In this document: one piece after another, positions 16,784 through 25,022 of the stretch
Layout of the letters: every line of letters begins with the position of its first letter
How positions within the stretch are numbered: the first letter of the stretch is position 1
Virus record (IMG/VR): IMGVR_UViG_3300043256_000348
Location: 28,948 to 92,947 of that record
Origin: a virus
Length of the DNA stretch: 64,000 nt
Strand: one strand, 5' to 3'
The notes under the pieces: model-generated
Told to the model about the DNA's origin: nothing
Seen by the model: only the letters and a program-made list of their open reading frames with translations
Databases searched by the model: none
Made by a program: the position numbers and the translations under genes

Positions 16784-17374
16784 ATGGGCCGCGTGGAATT
16801 TACACTGCCGTACCCGCCGTCCGCGAATCGCCAGTGGCGAATGCGCGGGGGCGGCATCAAGTCGTCCACGGCCGTCAAGGTGTACCGGGAGAACGTCTAC
16901 GCGGCCGTGGTAGACCAGGGAATCAAGCCGATCCCCGGGCCCGTGTCAGTATATCTATTGGCGCACCCGCCGGACCAGCGACGGCGGGATCTGGACAACT
17001 GCCTCAAGGTTACGCTTGACTCGCTGCAATCGTCTGGTGTAGTGGAAGACGACTCGCAGGTGGTCGAGATTCACTCGGCTTGGGGTAGGCTCGACAGGCC
17101 CCACGGCCGCCTGACGCTTGCCCTGACGCGATTGGATGAGCAGCACGACAAAGCGTACGCGATGGAGGACCGCCGCCCCCTGGCCCTCCTGCTGCACGCT
17201 GCGGCCCGGCTGCAAGAGTCAGACAACGAACTGGGCCGCCGAACGTGCCCAGCCGAGCGGCGGGCCGAGATCCTGGAGGCCATGGCGACGCACCTGCACG
17301 ACCTGCGGTTCCAGGTCGGGGACCTCGCGGCGGAGGTGGCGACCGGATACCCCGAGCCGCTGGCCGATCCATAA
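16784..17374 (+). CDS. rusA: RusA-like Holliday junction resolvase with extra C-terminal domain
   Basis: The first 120 residues match RusA: FTLPYPPSANRQWR, then RRRDLDNCLKVTLDSLQ and GVVEDDSQV, which provide the catalytic aspartates (DLDN, EDD). RusA cuts four-way junctions as a dimer. About 75 extra helical residues follow (from MEDRRPLALL), longer than typical RusA; this part could be a separate gene at 17162 that became fused. It is divergent from the recombination operon. Confidence 0.8.
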   Translation: MGRVEFTLPYPPSANRQWRMRGGGIKSSTAVKVYRENVYAAVVDQGIKPIPGPVSVYLLAHPPDQRRRDLDNCLKVTLDSLQSSGVVEDDSQVVEIHSAWGRLDRPHGRLTLALTRLDEQHDKAYAMEDRRPLALLLHAAARLQESDNELGRRTCPAERRAEILEAMATHLHDLRFQVGDLAAEVATGYPEPLADP

Positions 17375-17379
17375 TAGTA

Positions 17380-17408
17380 TTGTGGACCGGACGGAATTGC
17401 GGTATAAT
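17380..17408 (+). promoter_or_regulatory. promoter TTGTGG-17-TATAAT
   Basis: TTGTGG (17380-17385) and TATAAT (17403-17408) have the ideal 17-nt spacing and lie just upstream of the leader peptide and the gene at 17465. It probably drives the exported-protein block. Confidence 0.6.
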
Positions 17409-17411
17409 AAA

Positions 17412-17465
17412 ATGACAAGTGCCTTTTCGCAGAAGGCTTTCAGTTTCCCTAAACGGAGGACGTGA
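17412..17465 (+). CDS. possible 17-codon leader peptide
   Basis: An ATG 3 nt after the -10 opens a 17-codon frame. It contains a small hairpin (GCCTT/AAGGC, 17420-17438), and its TGA overlaps the ATG of the next gene (TGATG). Such a frame could couple translation, but it may be chance. Confidence 0.3.
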   Translation: MTSAFSQKAFSFPKRRT

Positions 17466-17914
17466 TGAGCGAACTGTACGAAACGGTCAAGGCGGAGTTC
17501 CAGCAGATTACCGCTGCCCTAAAGTGGCGGCTGGACGACGGGTTCCAATTGAGCGACGTGCTGCCCACGATCCGGGATTTTGTCGGCGCGGCCACGGTGA
17601 TCGCCGAGACGCTGGACGTACCGGGCCCCGAGAAGAAGGCGTTGGTCGTCGAGGCGGCCGTTGCCTGGTGGCAGAAGGGCATGCGGCCGTGGCTGGAGCG
17701 AGTGGACGCAGAAGGGAAGCCAGTATTCAATCTGCCTGGCCCAGACTGGATGTACTGGAACATGGTGGGCATGATCCTGCCCACGCTGGTCGGCTTCATG
17801 GTGGACTGGATCGTCAAGGACCGCAACGGCGTGATCGGCGGCTGGCCGAGCGTCGGAGAGGCCCTGTCCCGTTTGGCTCCGCCAGAGCCCACACCTGGCT
17901 CGGAGACGGCCTAA
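17465..17914 (+). CDS. hypothetical protein with hydrophobic segment, 149 aa
   Basis: It starts after GGAGGACGTG. A soluble N-terminus (with VPGPEKKALVVEA) is followed by a hydrophobic stretch YWNMVGMILPTLVGFMVDWI that could be membrane-associated. The GPEKK motif occurs in some small phage holin-like proteins; this is suggestive only. It is the first gene of the exported block. Confidence 0.5.
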   Translation: MSELYETVKAEFQQITAALKWRLDDGFQLSDVLPTIRDFVGAATVIAETLDVPGPEKKALVVEAAVAWWQKGMRPWLERVDAEGKPVFNLPGPDWMYWNMVGMILPTLVGFMVDWIVKDRNGVIGGWPSVGEALSRLAPPEPTPGSETA

Positions 17915-17977
17915 GCAGAACCGAGCGGCGTCGTGCGATTTCAGTATTGTGCAACCCCATTTCACAGGAGACGTGTT

Positions 17978-18409
17978 ATGAAATTGCTTACTGCGAGACC
18001 TCTTGCCGTATGCCTGGTGTTTACGGTTCTGGTCGGATTGTTGACCAATGCCTTAACGGCCCCCAGTGCCGAACCGGAAAAGACGGCCGGCTGGCTGAGC
18101 CCCGCTGCCGTTGCGGTGTCTGCGCCCGCGGCAGAAGAGGAGAGAGTCGAACGCAGGCTCGGGTACCGCGAGCGCAGGGCCTTGGGCTTGACCTTCCGGA
18201 ACGTCCGCCGCGTATTGGATGAGATGGACCAGGATGGCGAACTGGAAGGCAAGAGCTCGTCGATGCTCGCCGTCGAAGTGTTCGACCATCTGGTGGATGA
18301 AAACCCACAGGAATTCAGCGCGGTGGCAGAGGTGGACTGGGATGCGATCCTGGATTTCCTGACGAAGCTGATCGAATTGATCCTCAAGTTGCTCATTCTA
18401 TTCAGCTAG
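17978..18409 (+). CDS. membrane-anchored or secreted protein, 143 aa
   Basis: The ATG after AGGAGACGTGTT starts with a basic and then hydrophobic signal/TM segment (LAVCLVFTVLVGLLTNAL). It ends with a second hydrophobic helix (FLTKLIELILKLLILFS). The middle is charged. Function unknown; possibly a lysis or envelope protein by its location. Confidence 0.55.
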   Translation: MKLLTARPLAVCLVFTVLVGLLTNALTAPSAEPEKTAGWLSPAAVAVSAPAAEEERVERRLGYRERRALGLTFRNVRRVLDEMDQDGELEGKSSSMLAVEVFDHLVDENPQEFSAVAEVDWDAILDFLTKLIELILKLLILFS

Positions 18410-18442
18410 CCAACCCAACCCCAACCTTCGCGGAGGCGTGAC

Positions 18443-19117
18443 ATGTACAGATTGCTTTTTGCGGCTGTGGCCTGGTTGAGCCTGTCGGGGACGGGCGCGG
18501 TCGCAGGACTGGAGATCAGCCAACCGCCGGACGAGGTGGCACCAGGTGACGATGTTGAACTAATCGTCAGCGGGATCAACTACCAGCAGTTGCCCCAAGC
18601 TACGCTCCGCTACTTTCCACGCAATCAGGTACGAGTACGCGGGACTCTTTCATGGGGCCTTGAACCACGTATCGACTTCCGGGCACGGTTGCCAGGCGAA
18701 TATCTGGTGTTCGTATCGGCCACGATCGACGGCAAGAACGAGTATTCTGAAGTCATTATCGTTGTTGGCGACAAGCCCCCAGATCCACCCCCGCCTCCGC
18801 CTCCTCCGCCACCGTCAGACCTTTCAGCGTTCGTGGCAGACCTCATCGAAGAGCTTGACATCGAGACCGGGACCAGCGAAGTCGCGGGATTCTTTCAAGA
18901 CGCCGTGCCGAAAGTTGACAGTGACGAGCTGCGCGGCTCGAAGGCGATCGTCGAGGCGGTCACGAAACGCATTGCCGCGATGAACTCGACCAAGTGGAAA
19001 GCGTTCTCCAGCCTGCTCTACGGCCATCTGCTCAACGAGCTGCAACTCGTCAGCCAGAGTCAGTGGTCAGACGCCTACAAGGAAGTCGTGCTGGGACTGG
19101 GAGGAGTGAAGCCATGA
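18443..19117 (+). CDS. secreted Ig-like protein with poly-proline linker, 224 aa
   Basis: A clear Sec signal peptide (LLFAAVAWLSLSGTGAVAG) precedes a beta-sandwich-like domain with an LPGEYLVFVSATIDGKN motif. An uninterrupted proline run (about residues 112-123) then leads to a helical C-domain. It overlaps the next gene at ATGA. Probably extracellular or virion-exposed. Confidence 0.55.
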   Translation: MYRLLFAAVAWLSLSGTGAVAGLEISQPPDEVAPGDDVELIVSGINYQQLPQATLRYFPRNQVRVRGTLSWGLEPRIDFRARLPGEYLVFVSATIDGKNEYSEVIIVVGDKPPDPPPPPPPPPPSDLSAFVADLIEELDIETGTSEVAGFFQDAVPKVDSDELRGSKAIVEAVTKRIAAMNSTKWKAFSSLLYGHLLNELQLVSQSQWSDAYKEVVLGLGGVKP

Positions 19118-19296
19118 CGAACCAACGTGACAAACCGACAATTGGGCGGCCCAATCCGTGGCCGGACGAAGACGTGATAACTCACGTTGACGGCGATGTG
19201 GGAGCGCCACTCCCGCCAGATTGCAAGCGGGAGTGGCCCGAGGCGTGCAAAACCGACACCCCGGAGCGAGTGGTAGTAGAGGGGGTAAAGCCATGA
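19114..19296 (+). CDS. hypothetical protein, 60 aa
   Basis: It is coupled on both sides by ATGA overlaps. It is a short acidic, proline-rich sequence (IGRPNPWPDED, DTPERVVVEGVKP) with two cysteines. No family known. Confidence 0.5.
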   Translation: MTNQRDKPTIGRPNPWPDEDVITHVDGDVGAPLPPDCKREWPEACKTDTPERVVVEGVKP

Positions 19297-20207
19297 AGAC
19301 AGATCGAGAAATTATCGAACTGCTTGAGTGGACGGGACACCTACAATACCCGTTTGGGAAATACGTAGGTACCATTACGGCAGATGACATTGGATTGCTT
19401 TCGTTAACCGATCCGGTCGTCAAGGAAGCAATTCGCAGCTACCAGGATCTCCTAGTTGTCAGTCTCGAACCACTCGCACTGCGTCATCACGGGCGGTCCG
19501 TGTGTTGCGACGGCGACTGCGGGATCGCGACCCGGGAGTTGTTTGAGCAACCCCGGTGTGGCTGTCCTGATTACGGCCCGCAGGTACAGCCGGCCGTCGG
19601 GACCGGCAGTTGGAAACGGTGCCACAGCATCGGCGACTTCCACGCGGCGACCGTGTACGTTCACGAATCCGGTATGGCGTCGTGGCTGAAGCCGAAGTTC
19701 GATGAGGTATGGAAGCTCACCGTGGCGGCCTACGAGGCGTTGGGCCTGCGGTGGATTCGGACCGACAACCGGAATGCCAACATCGACTTCTCGTTCGTGA
19801 CCGGATCGCGAGGCTGGATCGGCCTGGCCATCGTCGGCTCCGGGCAATCCTGCGGTAGCCAAATTTGGTGCAAGTACCTGGCGAGCTGGCGGCCGTCAAA
19901 CGTTGTGCGAGAATGGGCCATCCTGGTGATGCACGAGCTGGGCCACAATGCAGGCCTCTACCATACGCGCGGCGGGGTAATGAACGCAGGGATAATCTAC
20001 GGCTTACCCGCTAGTTGGGCGGGGGATCCGGCCGAAAGCATTCTCAAGAGATATTACGGCGGTCAACCGATCGAGCCGGAGCCGCCGGTACCTCCGCCTC
20101 CGCCTCCCCCGCCACCTGGCCCAGAAGACGAAGAGTACGGGAGCCTGAAGATGTTCAGGGAGGGTAAGTGGAAAGATTTTGATGTACTTGAACGGGCGAA
20201 AGTTTGA
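19293..20207 (+). CDS. matrixin-like zinc metalloprotease with cysteine-switch motif
   Basis: The zinc site HELGHNAGLYH (214-224) plus the Met-turn GVM (about 228-230) define a metzincin. Upstream, PRCGCPD (87-93) matches the PRCGxPD cysteine switch that keeps animal matrix metalloproteases latent. The first 65 residues resemble a peptidoglycan-binding module. A poly-proline linker (about 268-277) precedes a short C-tail. No signal peptide is visible. It may degrade cell-surface protein or act in the virion. Confidence 0.8.
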   Translation: MKTDREIIELLEWTGHLQYPFGKYVGTITADDIGLLSLTDPVVKEAIRSYQDLLVVSLEPLALRHHGRSVCCDGDCGIATRELFEQPRCGCPDYGPQVQPAVGTGSWKRCHSIGDFHAATVYVHESGMASWLKPKFDEVWKLTVAAYEALGLRWIRTDNRNANIDFSFVTGSRGWIGLAIVGSGQSCGSQIWCKYLASWRPSNVVREWAILVMHELGHNAGLYHTRGGVMNAGIIYGLPASWAGDPAESILKRYYGGQPIEPEPPVPPPPPPPPPGPEDEEYGSLKMFREGKWKDFDVLERAKV

Positions 20208-20218
20208 AAGGTGGATGA

Positions 20219-20419
20219 ATGAGCGAAGGTATATCGATGTCCGAAGGCCGCGATGATACTAACTTGCATTCTCTTGTCTGTCCACACTGCAAACAGACGA
20301 CTTCGATTCCGGAAGTGCAAGCATTTGAGAAACAGCAGCTAGTTTACGTGCGCTGCGGGCATTGTAATGCAGGTATCACCAAAGAGCAAATCGCCAATAC
20401 CTACCGGGAGTACAAGTAA
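20219..20419 (+). CDS. zinc-ribbon protein, 66 aa
   Basis: CPHC and CGHC pairs about 25 residues apart form a compact zinc ribbon. The start at 20219 follows AAAGGTGG; a second ATG at 20237 is possible. Function unknown. Confidence 0.55.
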   Translation: MSEGISMSEGRDDTNLHSLVCPHCKQTTSIPEVQAFEKQQLVYVRCGHCNAGITKEQIANTYREYK

Positions 20420-20443
20420 CCTTTTTCCAAAAGGAGAGTCATT

Positions 20444-21019
20444 ATGTGGAGTCTAATTCTCACCGCGTTGTTGACGGCGACCCCAGCCCCCGTCGCCGAC
20501 AGTCCAACCGTCTGGACCATCGCGGCGGACGGCTCGATGGTGGAGTTGTGGCCAGGGCCTGTAGAAGTCGTACCGGAAGAGGAAGAGGCGGACAAGAAGG
20601 TGAAGGAATCACCTCAGCAGCAGGACATCCGGGTAGTGGCCTTCACGGCGACATGGTGTGCCGCCTGCTCCGAAGTGAAGTCGATCGTGCGGGAGATGCA
20701 GGAGCGCAGCTACCCTATCGAACTGGCCGACGCGGACGAGCCGAAGAACAGGGCAACGTTGCGGAAGTACCGGATCGAACAGCTACCGGCGTACATCATC
20801 TATTACAGGGACAAGCCGGTGGAGTATTGCGAGGGACCGCGGTCGCGGGCGGCCCTGGTCGATTGGATCAGTGACGAGCAGATCAAGCGGGCCAAGAGTG
20901 GGCCGTTGACCAACCCTGAAGACGCGCGGTTCTTCCGCGAGAAACATTGGGTGTTGTCGCGGGGGACGTGCGGCATGTTGGGTTGTTCGATTCACGGCGG
21001 AGGCTGGGTGCTGCGGTGA
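20444..21019 (+). CDS. exported thioredoxin-like protein
   Basis: A short Sec-type signal (LILTALLTATPA) and an acidic linker lead to a thioredoxin fold: VVAFTATWCAACSEVK with active site W71-C72-A-A-C75, and a cis-proline site QLPAY (P115). The C-terminal about 50 residues have additional cysteines (GTCGMLGCSIHGGG). It likely catalyses disulfide exchange outside the cytoplasm. Confidence 0.75.
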   Translation: MWSLILTALLTATPAPVADSPTVWTIAADGSMVELWPGPVEVVPEEEEADKKVKESPQQQDIRVVAFTATWCAACSEVKSIVREMQERSYPIELADADEPKNRATLRKYRIEQLPAYIIYYRDKPVEYCEGPRSRAALVDWISDEQIKRAKSGPLTNPEDARFFREKHWVLSRGTCGMLGCSIHGGGWVLR

Positions 21020-21279
21020 CACCGAAGCAGGCTGCACATATCGCCGCGGCGATGCTGGAGTGCCAACCCAAGGAGTTGTCCGAGGGACTGATTGCCCACC
21101 TTGAAACGCTCGACCGCTTGATGCGGAAGAGTTGCAGGCCAAACGGTCTAGAAAGCGTGGATCTCATCGCCGAAGCGGTGATCCAGGATCAACTGGGCCT
21201 GGCTGCGGTCGTGACGGACATCAACGACCGGCTAATGGAATTGGAAACACAGATCAGAGATTTACGGGAGAAGGGATGA
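21016..21279 (+). CDS. hypothetical helical protein, 87 aa, GTG start
   Basis: The GTG overlaps the thioredoxin stop (GTGA), with GGAGG upstream. It is all-helical with a charged C-terminal coiled coil (INDRLMELETQIRDLREKG). No function assigned. Confidence 0.55.
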   Translation: MTPKQAAHIAAAMLECQPKELSEGLIAHLETLDRLMRKSCRPNGLESVDLIAEAVIQDQLGLAAVVTDINDRLMELETQIRDLREKG

Positions 21280-21896
21280 TTTGGCTCTACGGAATCCTGA
21301 TCGTATTGGCAGTCCTGTATGTCGTCGGTGCCGTGATCCTTTTCGCGGTGATGGTCCGCCAGCATTGGCACGGCACCGGACGGGAAGCGGTGTTCATCTC
21401 GTTGAGGATGGCCTTGCGGTGGCCAGCCTATATGTGGTTTGCATTAAACCTTATGGGCATCCTGAAGGATTCGTACTTCGTGTTGCTGCTACCGTTCGCA
21501 GCGATGACCGCCGTACTGGCAGCAATGGGCCGGCCGTGGTGGTGCGGCTGTGGAGGCTGGGAGCTGTACATCGTTAGCTCGCCCCACTATAGTCAGCACC
21601 TCTTCGATTCCTGGTCGTTCAGTCACTTCGCCCAGGGCGGAGCCTATTACGCGGCTGTCCGCGGTTTTACGCTACAGCGTTCCCGCCTCTTCGCCTTGGT
21701 GGGTTCGCTAGTGCCGGGCATCGTCTGGGAATTTGCCGAGAACAGCCGTTGGATCATTGGGGCATACCGCGACAGTGGTGCCCGCTGGTACGACGGCGAC
21801 ACGATCGCAAACGCCAACGGCGATCTGCTGTCCTGCCTCCTCGGCGCGCTGGTGATGTGCCTGATCCTGAAGACTGCAAAGGGGAGCCGGGCATGA
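21276..21896 (+). CDS. DUF2585-family membrane protein
   Basis: The 206-aa protein has several hydrophobic segments and the DUF2585 signatures GRPWWCGCGGWELY, SQHLFDSWSFSH, WEFAENSRWIIGAYR and YDGDTIANANGD. These are bacterial inner-membrane proteins of unknown function. Overlaps at both ends tie it to the exported block. Confidence 0.75.
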   Translation: MIWLYGILIVLAVLYVVGAVILFAVMVRQHWHGTGREAVFISLRMALRWPAYMWFALNLMGILKDSYFVLLLPFAAMTAVLAAMGRPWWCGCGGWELYIVSSPHYSQHLFDSWSFSHFAQGGAYYAAVRGFTLQRSRLFALVGSLVPGIVWEFAENSRWIIGAYRDSGARWYDGDTIANANGDLLSCLLGALVMCLILKTAKGSRA

Positions 21897-22162
21897 AGAA
21901 ACTCGGCCGATACGTGGTCAACGTCCTAATCAGCTTAGATCAGTTAGCCAATTCCATACTGCTCGGGGACCCCGACGAAACGATCTCCTCTCGCCTCGGC
22001 AGGATCAAGGTCAAGTGGGGTGGCGAGATTCCCTGGACCCGTCCAGTATCACGAGTTACAGACCGGCTGCTTGATTGGATTGACCCTAATCACAGCAGGG
22101 ATAGTATTGAGCATAACGAAGGAAATAACGGCCTGGTCGATAGGCCGCATAAACCATTCTAG
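21893..22162 (+). CDS. conserved phage/host small protein, 89 aa
   Basis: It starts at ATGA. SLDQLANSILLGDPDETISSRLGR followed by LLDWIDPNHSRDSIEH matches a small family often found with phage lysis or membrane genes. Function unknown. Confidence 0.55.
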   Translation: MKKLGRYVVNVLISLDQLANSILLGDPDETISSRLGRIKVKWGGEIPWTRPVSRVTDRLLDWIDPNHSRDSIEHNEGNNGLVDRPHKPF

Positions 22163-22173
22163 AGGAAAACGAC

Positions 22174-22578
22174 GTGAACGACATTCCGAAAATGCATGCC
22201 GTTCCAAACACCACCATCGGCGTCGGCGGTCCGGCCACGAACAGCCGGCCCATCCTGGTCGGTTGCGTGCGACAGGAGCATCACGGAGAGAGGCATTGCG
22301 AAAAGGGCCTGCTATCGACCTACTCCGTACTGTATGCCGATGGCCTGTTTTTGACGCACCCGATGTTGACGGCGGGGTGGAAGACCAAACACGAGGCGGC
22401 GAGGGGCCAAACGAACGACATTGGTCGCGGTGCGGTCGAGGTCGATGATGAATCGGTCTTGCTCGCGTTGGCGAAGATATACCAGTCAACGCTGAAGCGA
22501 GTTGAAGATGGTTGTTTTGAGGGTGCTGTACATGGGCACCTGGATCTTCATAGTCACGAGACACTTAACAAGGAGTAA
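22174..22578 (+). CDS. hypothetical protein, 134 aa, GTG start
   Basis: A GTG follows AGGAAAACGAC. It is soluble with no recognised motif. The C-half ends in a His-rich stretch (VHGHLDLHSHE) that could bind metal. Confidence 0.45.
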   Translation: MNDIPKMHAVPNTTIGVGGPATNSRPILVGCVRQEHHGERHCEKGLLSTYSVLYADGLFLTHPMLTAGWKTKHEAARGQTNDIGRGAVEVDDESVLLALAKIYQSTLKRVEDGCFEGAVHGHLDLHSHETLNKE

Positions 22579-22581
22579 ACC

Positions 22582-22848
22582 ATGAACGCTTTACTATTCG
22601 CCGTCCTGCTGGGCGGCATCCCCGGATGTGAGAGCTGCACCACGTCCGTCAGCGAGACCGAGGCCCTGGAGGCCCGCGTGTCGTGCCAGGTTACGGTAGG
22701 CCATTCGCACAGTACGGTCGTGGCCCACGCGCCTGCGCTGGTCTATCGTCCGCTGTTCCGGCGTCCGCTGTATCATTTCCAACATCGTCGGTTCGCCCCG
22801 CTGCGAAGGCTGTGGCTGGCTCGGCCGGGGCTGGTTTTCAGGCGATGA
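22582..22848 (+). CDS. small exported protein, 88 aa
   Basis: A short hydrophobic start (LLFAVLLGGIPGC) with cysteines immediately after suggests a signal peptide or lipobox-like site. The rest is Arg/Pro-rich. Function unknown. Confidence 0.4.
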   Translation: MNALLFAVLLGGIPGCESCTTSVSETEALEARVSCQVTVGHSHSTVVAHAPALVYRPLFRRPLYHFQHRRFAPLRRLWLARPGLVFRR

Positions 22849-22854
22849 TGACGA

Positions 22855-23001
22855 ATGAAATACCTATGTGCTTTTGCCCTTAGCTTGCTTTCCATTGGGT
22901 ATATCGGATTCTTGGCTGGCCAGTTGGTTGCTGACCATCAGGCCGATCAGCGAGCTAAGGAATTTTGGCAAAGGCCCGCCACAGAGGTCGCGGAAGAATA
23001 G
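22855..23001 (+). CDS. single-TM protein, 48 aa
   Basis: It starts MKYLCAFALSLLSIGYIGFL with one N-terminal hydrophobic helix, then a charged tail. No good Shine-Dalgarno sequence is visible. It may be an inner-membrane microprotein of the exported block. Confidence 0.45.
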   Translation: MKYLCAFALSLLSIGYIGFLAGQLVADHQADQRAKEFWQRPATEVAEE

Positions 23002-23010
23002 CCGACCGAT

Positions 23011-23214
23011 ATGACTGAAAAAATCTACAGCCCGATTGAAGTTGCCGAACTGCTCGACGTCGGGGAGGTCACGGTTTGGCGATGGTGCCGTCGCCGTGGG
23101 CTCGGCCGGAAGGTACGCGGCCGCTGGGAGATCACGGCCGGCGAGCTGCGGATATTCCGGAAGAACCTGCCGAAACCGGGGAGGCCACCGGGGAAAACCG
23201 GAGGAAATCCCTAG
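23011..23214 (+). CDS. MerR/excisionase-type HTH protein, 67 aa
   Basis: The N-terminal YSPIEVAELLDVGEVTVWRWC is a winged-HTH start with recognition helix, followed by GRWEITAGELRIF, as in excisionase/HTH_17 proteins. A basic Pro/Gly tail follows. It lies just upstream of an intergenic region containing a CCGCTCCAG dyad, which it could bind (inference). Confidence 0.65.
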   Translation: MTEKIYSPIEVAELLDVGEVTVWRWCRRRGLGRKVRGRWEITAGELRIFRKNLPKPGRPPGKTGGNP

Positions 23215-23457
23215 TGGACTGAGGCGAAATGTCATAACTGTAGGCCATGTAAACACTTAGGTACAGGAGGAAATTTCCGGAAATCCGCCCGATTGCTATT
23301 GTAAATCTGTCCGCTCCAGTGTACACTATAGGCTGAATCCTGGAGCGGGACGATGCGACCCACAAACCCAACCCGAACTCGACGAAGCCCCGGCGGCCGG
23401 TCCCGCTCCAGCAGGATACCGGTTGTCGGGGTTTTCGTTGGCTGAAGGGAAAAGGAA
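23215..23457 (+). promoter_or_regulatory. intergenic region with promoter and competing inverted repeats
   Basis: No gene is seen. TTGTAA-17-TACACT (23299-23327) is a promoter candidate. CCGCTCCAG (23311-23319) is the complement of CTGGAGCGG (23340-23348), which also begins a perfect 12-nt complement, CTGGAGCGGGAC with GTCCCGCTCCAG (23400-23411). CGAAGCCCCG (23383-23392) can pair with CGGGGTTTTCG (23427-23437) outside that stem, giving a possible pseudoknot just before the ATG at 23458. Confidence 0.55.
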
Positions 23458-23748
23458 ATGACAAGCCAAACCCAAATGCGAAAAACGGAGAATGGAAAGA
23501 TGAAAGCTGTAATCGAATCACGCTTGATGGATTTCTACGGGCAATTGCCAGCTACAAAACGCCAACCCTACGGCCGCATCATTAACGCCTACCGTGCTGG
23601 TCGTGTGGCCGAGGCCGTAGATGCCGCCCGATGTTGGTGGGACGAAGTTCGGCAGCAGTTCAAAGTTAAGGGAAACGATTTCTGGGCATCGGACTTCGGA
23701 GCTGCTGGATGCTTGTTGAATATCCTAACTGGAATTTCAATCAATTGA
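23458..23748 (+). CDS. hypothetical protein, 96 aa
   Basis: It starts after AGGGAAAAGGAA. It is lower in GC than its neighbours and helical, with RIINAYRAGRVAEAVDAARCWWDEV in the centre. It is the first gene after the structured 23.3-kb leader. Confidence 0.5.
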   Translation: MTSQTQMRKTENGKMKAVIESRLMDFYGQLPATKRQPYGRIINAYRAGRVAEAVDAARCWWDEVRQQFKVKGNDFWASDFGAAGCLLNILTGISIN

Positions 23749-23762
23749 ATCAAGAGAAATCC

Positions 23763-23981
23763 ATGAGTGATCAAAATACAGAAAGACGCGGTCATTTGAT
23801 TGCAACATCTATATGGAATTTTCTGGAAAGGCAGAAGTCGGTCAAGCTGGTCCCTTGGGTAGCCGAGTTAACGTCTCCACGGTATGACCCTGAGAAAGTT
23901 GCTCATATGGCTGGATACAAGCAAGCCCTCGAAGACATCAGGCAGATTGTAATCGAGGAAACCGAACGACTGAAAACCTAA
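23763..23981 (+). CDS. hypothetical protein, 72 aa
   Basis: It starts MSDQNTERRG. A helical C-terminus contains AGYKQALEDIRQIVIEETERL, resembling small phage proteins with a HMAGYKQALEDI block. Function unknown. Confidence 0.5.
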   Translation: MSDQNTERRGHLIATSIWNFLERQKSVKLVPWVAELTSPRYDPEKVAHMAGYKQALEDIRQIVIEETERLKT

Positions 23982-23996
23982 TTGGAGAAGGATACC

Positions 23997-24281
23997 ATGG
24001 CGGACGCGACCCACCGCCGAAACACTGAGGCCCCGGACGCCGCGCCCATCGGGTCGCACTGCGGGCAGGCGTTCGGGGTCGTTTTTGCGGAGGGCGTGAT
24101 GGATCCAACGACACTGGCACGGCTGCTCGATCGGTACGGGCAGCAACTCAGCGGAATCCTGACGGTGCAGGCCGGCTTCGTCGACCTGCTTGACGAGCAG
24201 CGGGCCGAACTGGAGCGGCTCCGCGAGCGAGTCCGCAAGCTAGAAAGGTGGGTAGCCGATGGCGCTAGCAGTAATGACTAG
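23997..24281 (+). CDS. hypothetical coiled-coil protein, 94 aa
   Basis: It starts after GGAGAAGGATACC. The N-terminus is disordered; the C-terminus is a strong coiled coil (LDEQRAELERLRERVRKLE). It overlaps the next gene by 23 nt. Confidence 0.5.
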   Translation: MADATHRRNTEAPDAAPIGSHCGQAFGVVFAEGVMDPTTLARLLDRYGQQLSGILTVQAGFVDLLDEQRAELERLRERVRKLERWVADGASSND

Positions 24282-24753
24282 CCGACAGGTCCGCAACGGG
24301 CAGTTGCGGGCGATGGGCATCCCGGCCGACGCAAGCTACCACCGGCACGTTGGTCCGGGCGACGAGGTCGCGGTGTCCCAGGTACAGGAGCAGCCGTTCC
24401 GGGCCGAGCGGTTCCTGGCCCGGGTCACGAGCGTGGCCGAGCACGGCCACTACACGGTCGTCAGATACGATCGGTGCGAGGGCGACGGCACGGGCGTGGC
24501 CCGGCTGTTCGATTCTGGCCCGCCGGACTGGGGCGTGATCGAGTTCCGCGTGGTACGCAAGGTTCACCGCCCGCCCTCGTCCCGGCAGGAGCGTGGCGGC
24601 GGGATGCTGGCGTCGCCGGAGAACCCCTTGGTGCGGCTGCGCCGGCCGGAGCTGTGCCCGGCGTGCGGTGGGCTCTGCGGCTGGCGGCCGAAGCTCGGCT
24701 GGCCGTGCCTTGCCTGCCGGACGGACAACTCAGACGCCGAAGATGTTGAGTGA
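24259..24753 (+). CDS. hypothetical protein with C-terminal zinc ribbon, 164 aa
   Basis: A beta-rich first two-thirds (GPGDEVAVSQVQ.., VTSVAEHGHYTVVRYD) looks like a small barrel. The tail has CPACGG..C and CLAC cysteine pairs. The AGGTGGGTAGCCG leader supports 24259. Confidence 0.5.
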   Translation: MALAVMTSRQVRNGQLRAMGIPADASYHRHVGPGDEVAVSQVQEQPFRAERFLARVTSVAEHGHYTVVRYDRCEGDGTGVARLFDSGPPDWGVIEFRVVRKVHRPPSSRQERGGGMLASPENPLVRLRRPELCPACGGLCGWRPKLGWPCLACRTDNSDAEDVE

Positions 24754-24804
24754 GTGAGGGGCAAACCAGCCTGGGCGACCGGGCGTAGGAAAAGGGGGAA
24801 AGCG

Positions 24805-24993
24805 ATGCACATTCATTTTGATCATTTCGACTGTCGGTCTTCCGTTACCACGATTCCTGTAGATCAAGAGATCCGCCTGAATGTAGAGGGCGACAGCATT
24901 ATTGGTATTTCAATGAGCGTTGAGGAGGCACAGGAATTAACGGTTGCTTTACAAGGGGCAATCGAAGAAGGTGTAAAGTGGAAAACGACTTGA
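24805..24993 (+). CDS. small protein, 62 aa
   Basis: It starts MHIHFDHFDC after AAAGGGGGAAAGCG. A beta-hairpin-like N-half precedes a helix VEEAQELTVALQGAIEEG. Function unknown. Confidence 0.5.
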   Translation: MHIHFDHFDCRSSVTTIPVDQEIRLNVEGDSIIGISMSVEEAQELTVALQGAIEEGVKWKTT

Positions 24994-25022
24994 ATCGCCG
25001 GCGACGGCGGGGAGGTGAGAGG

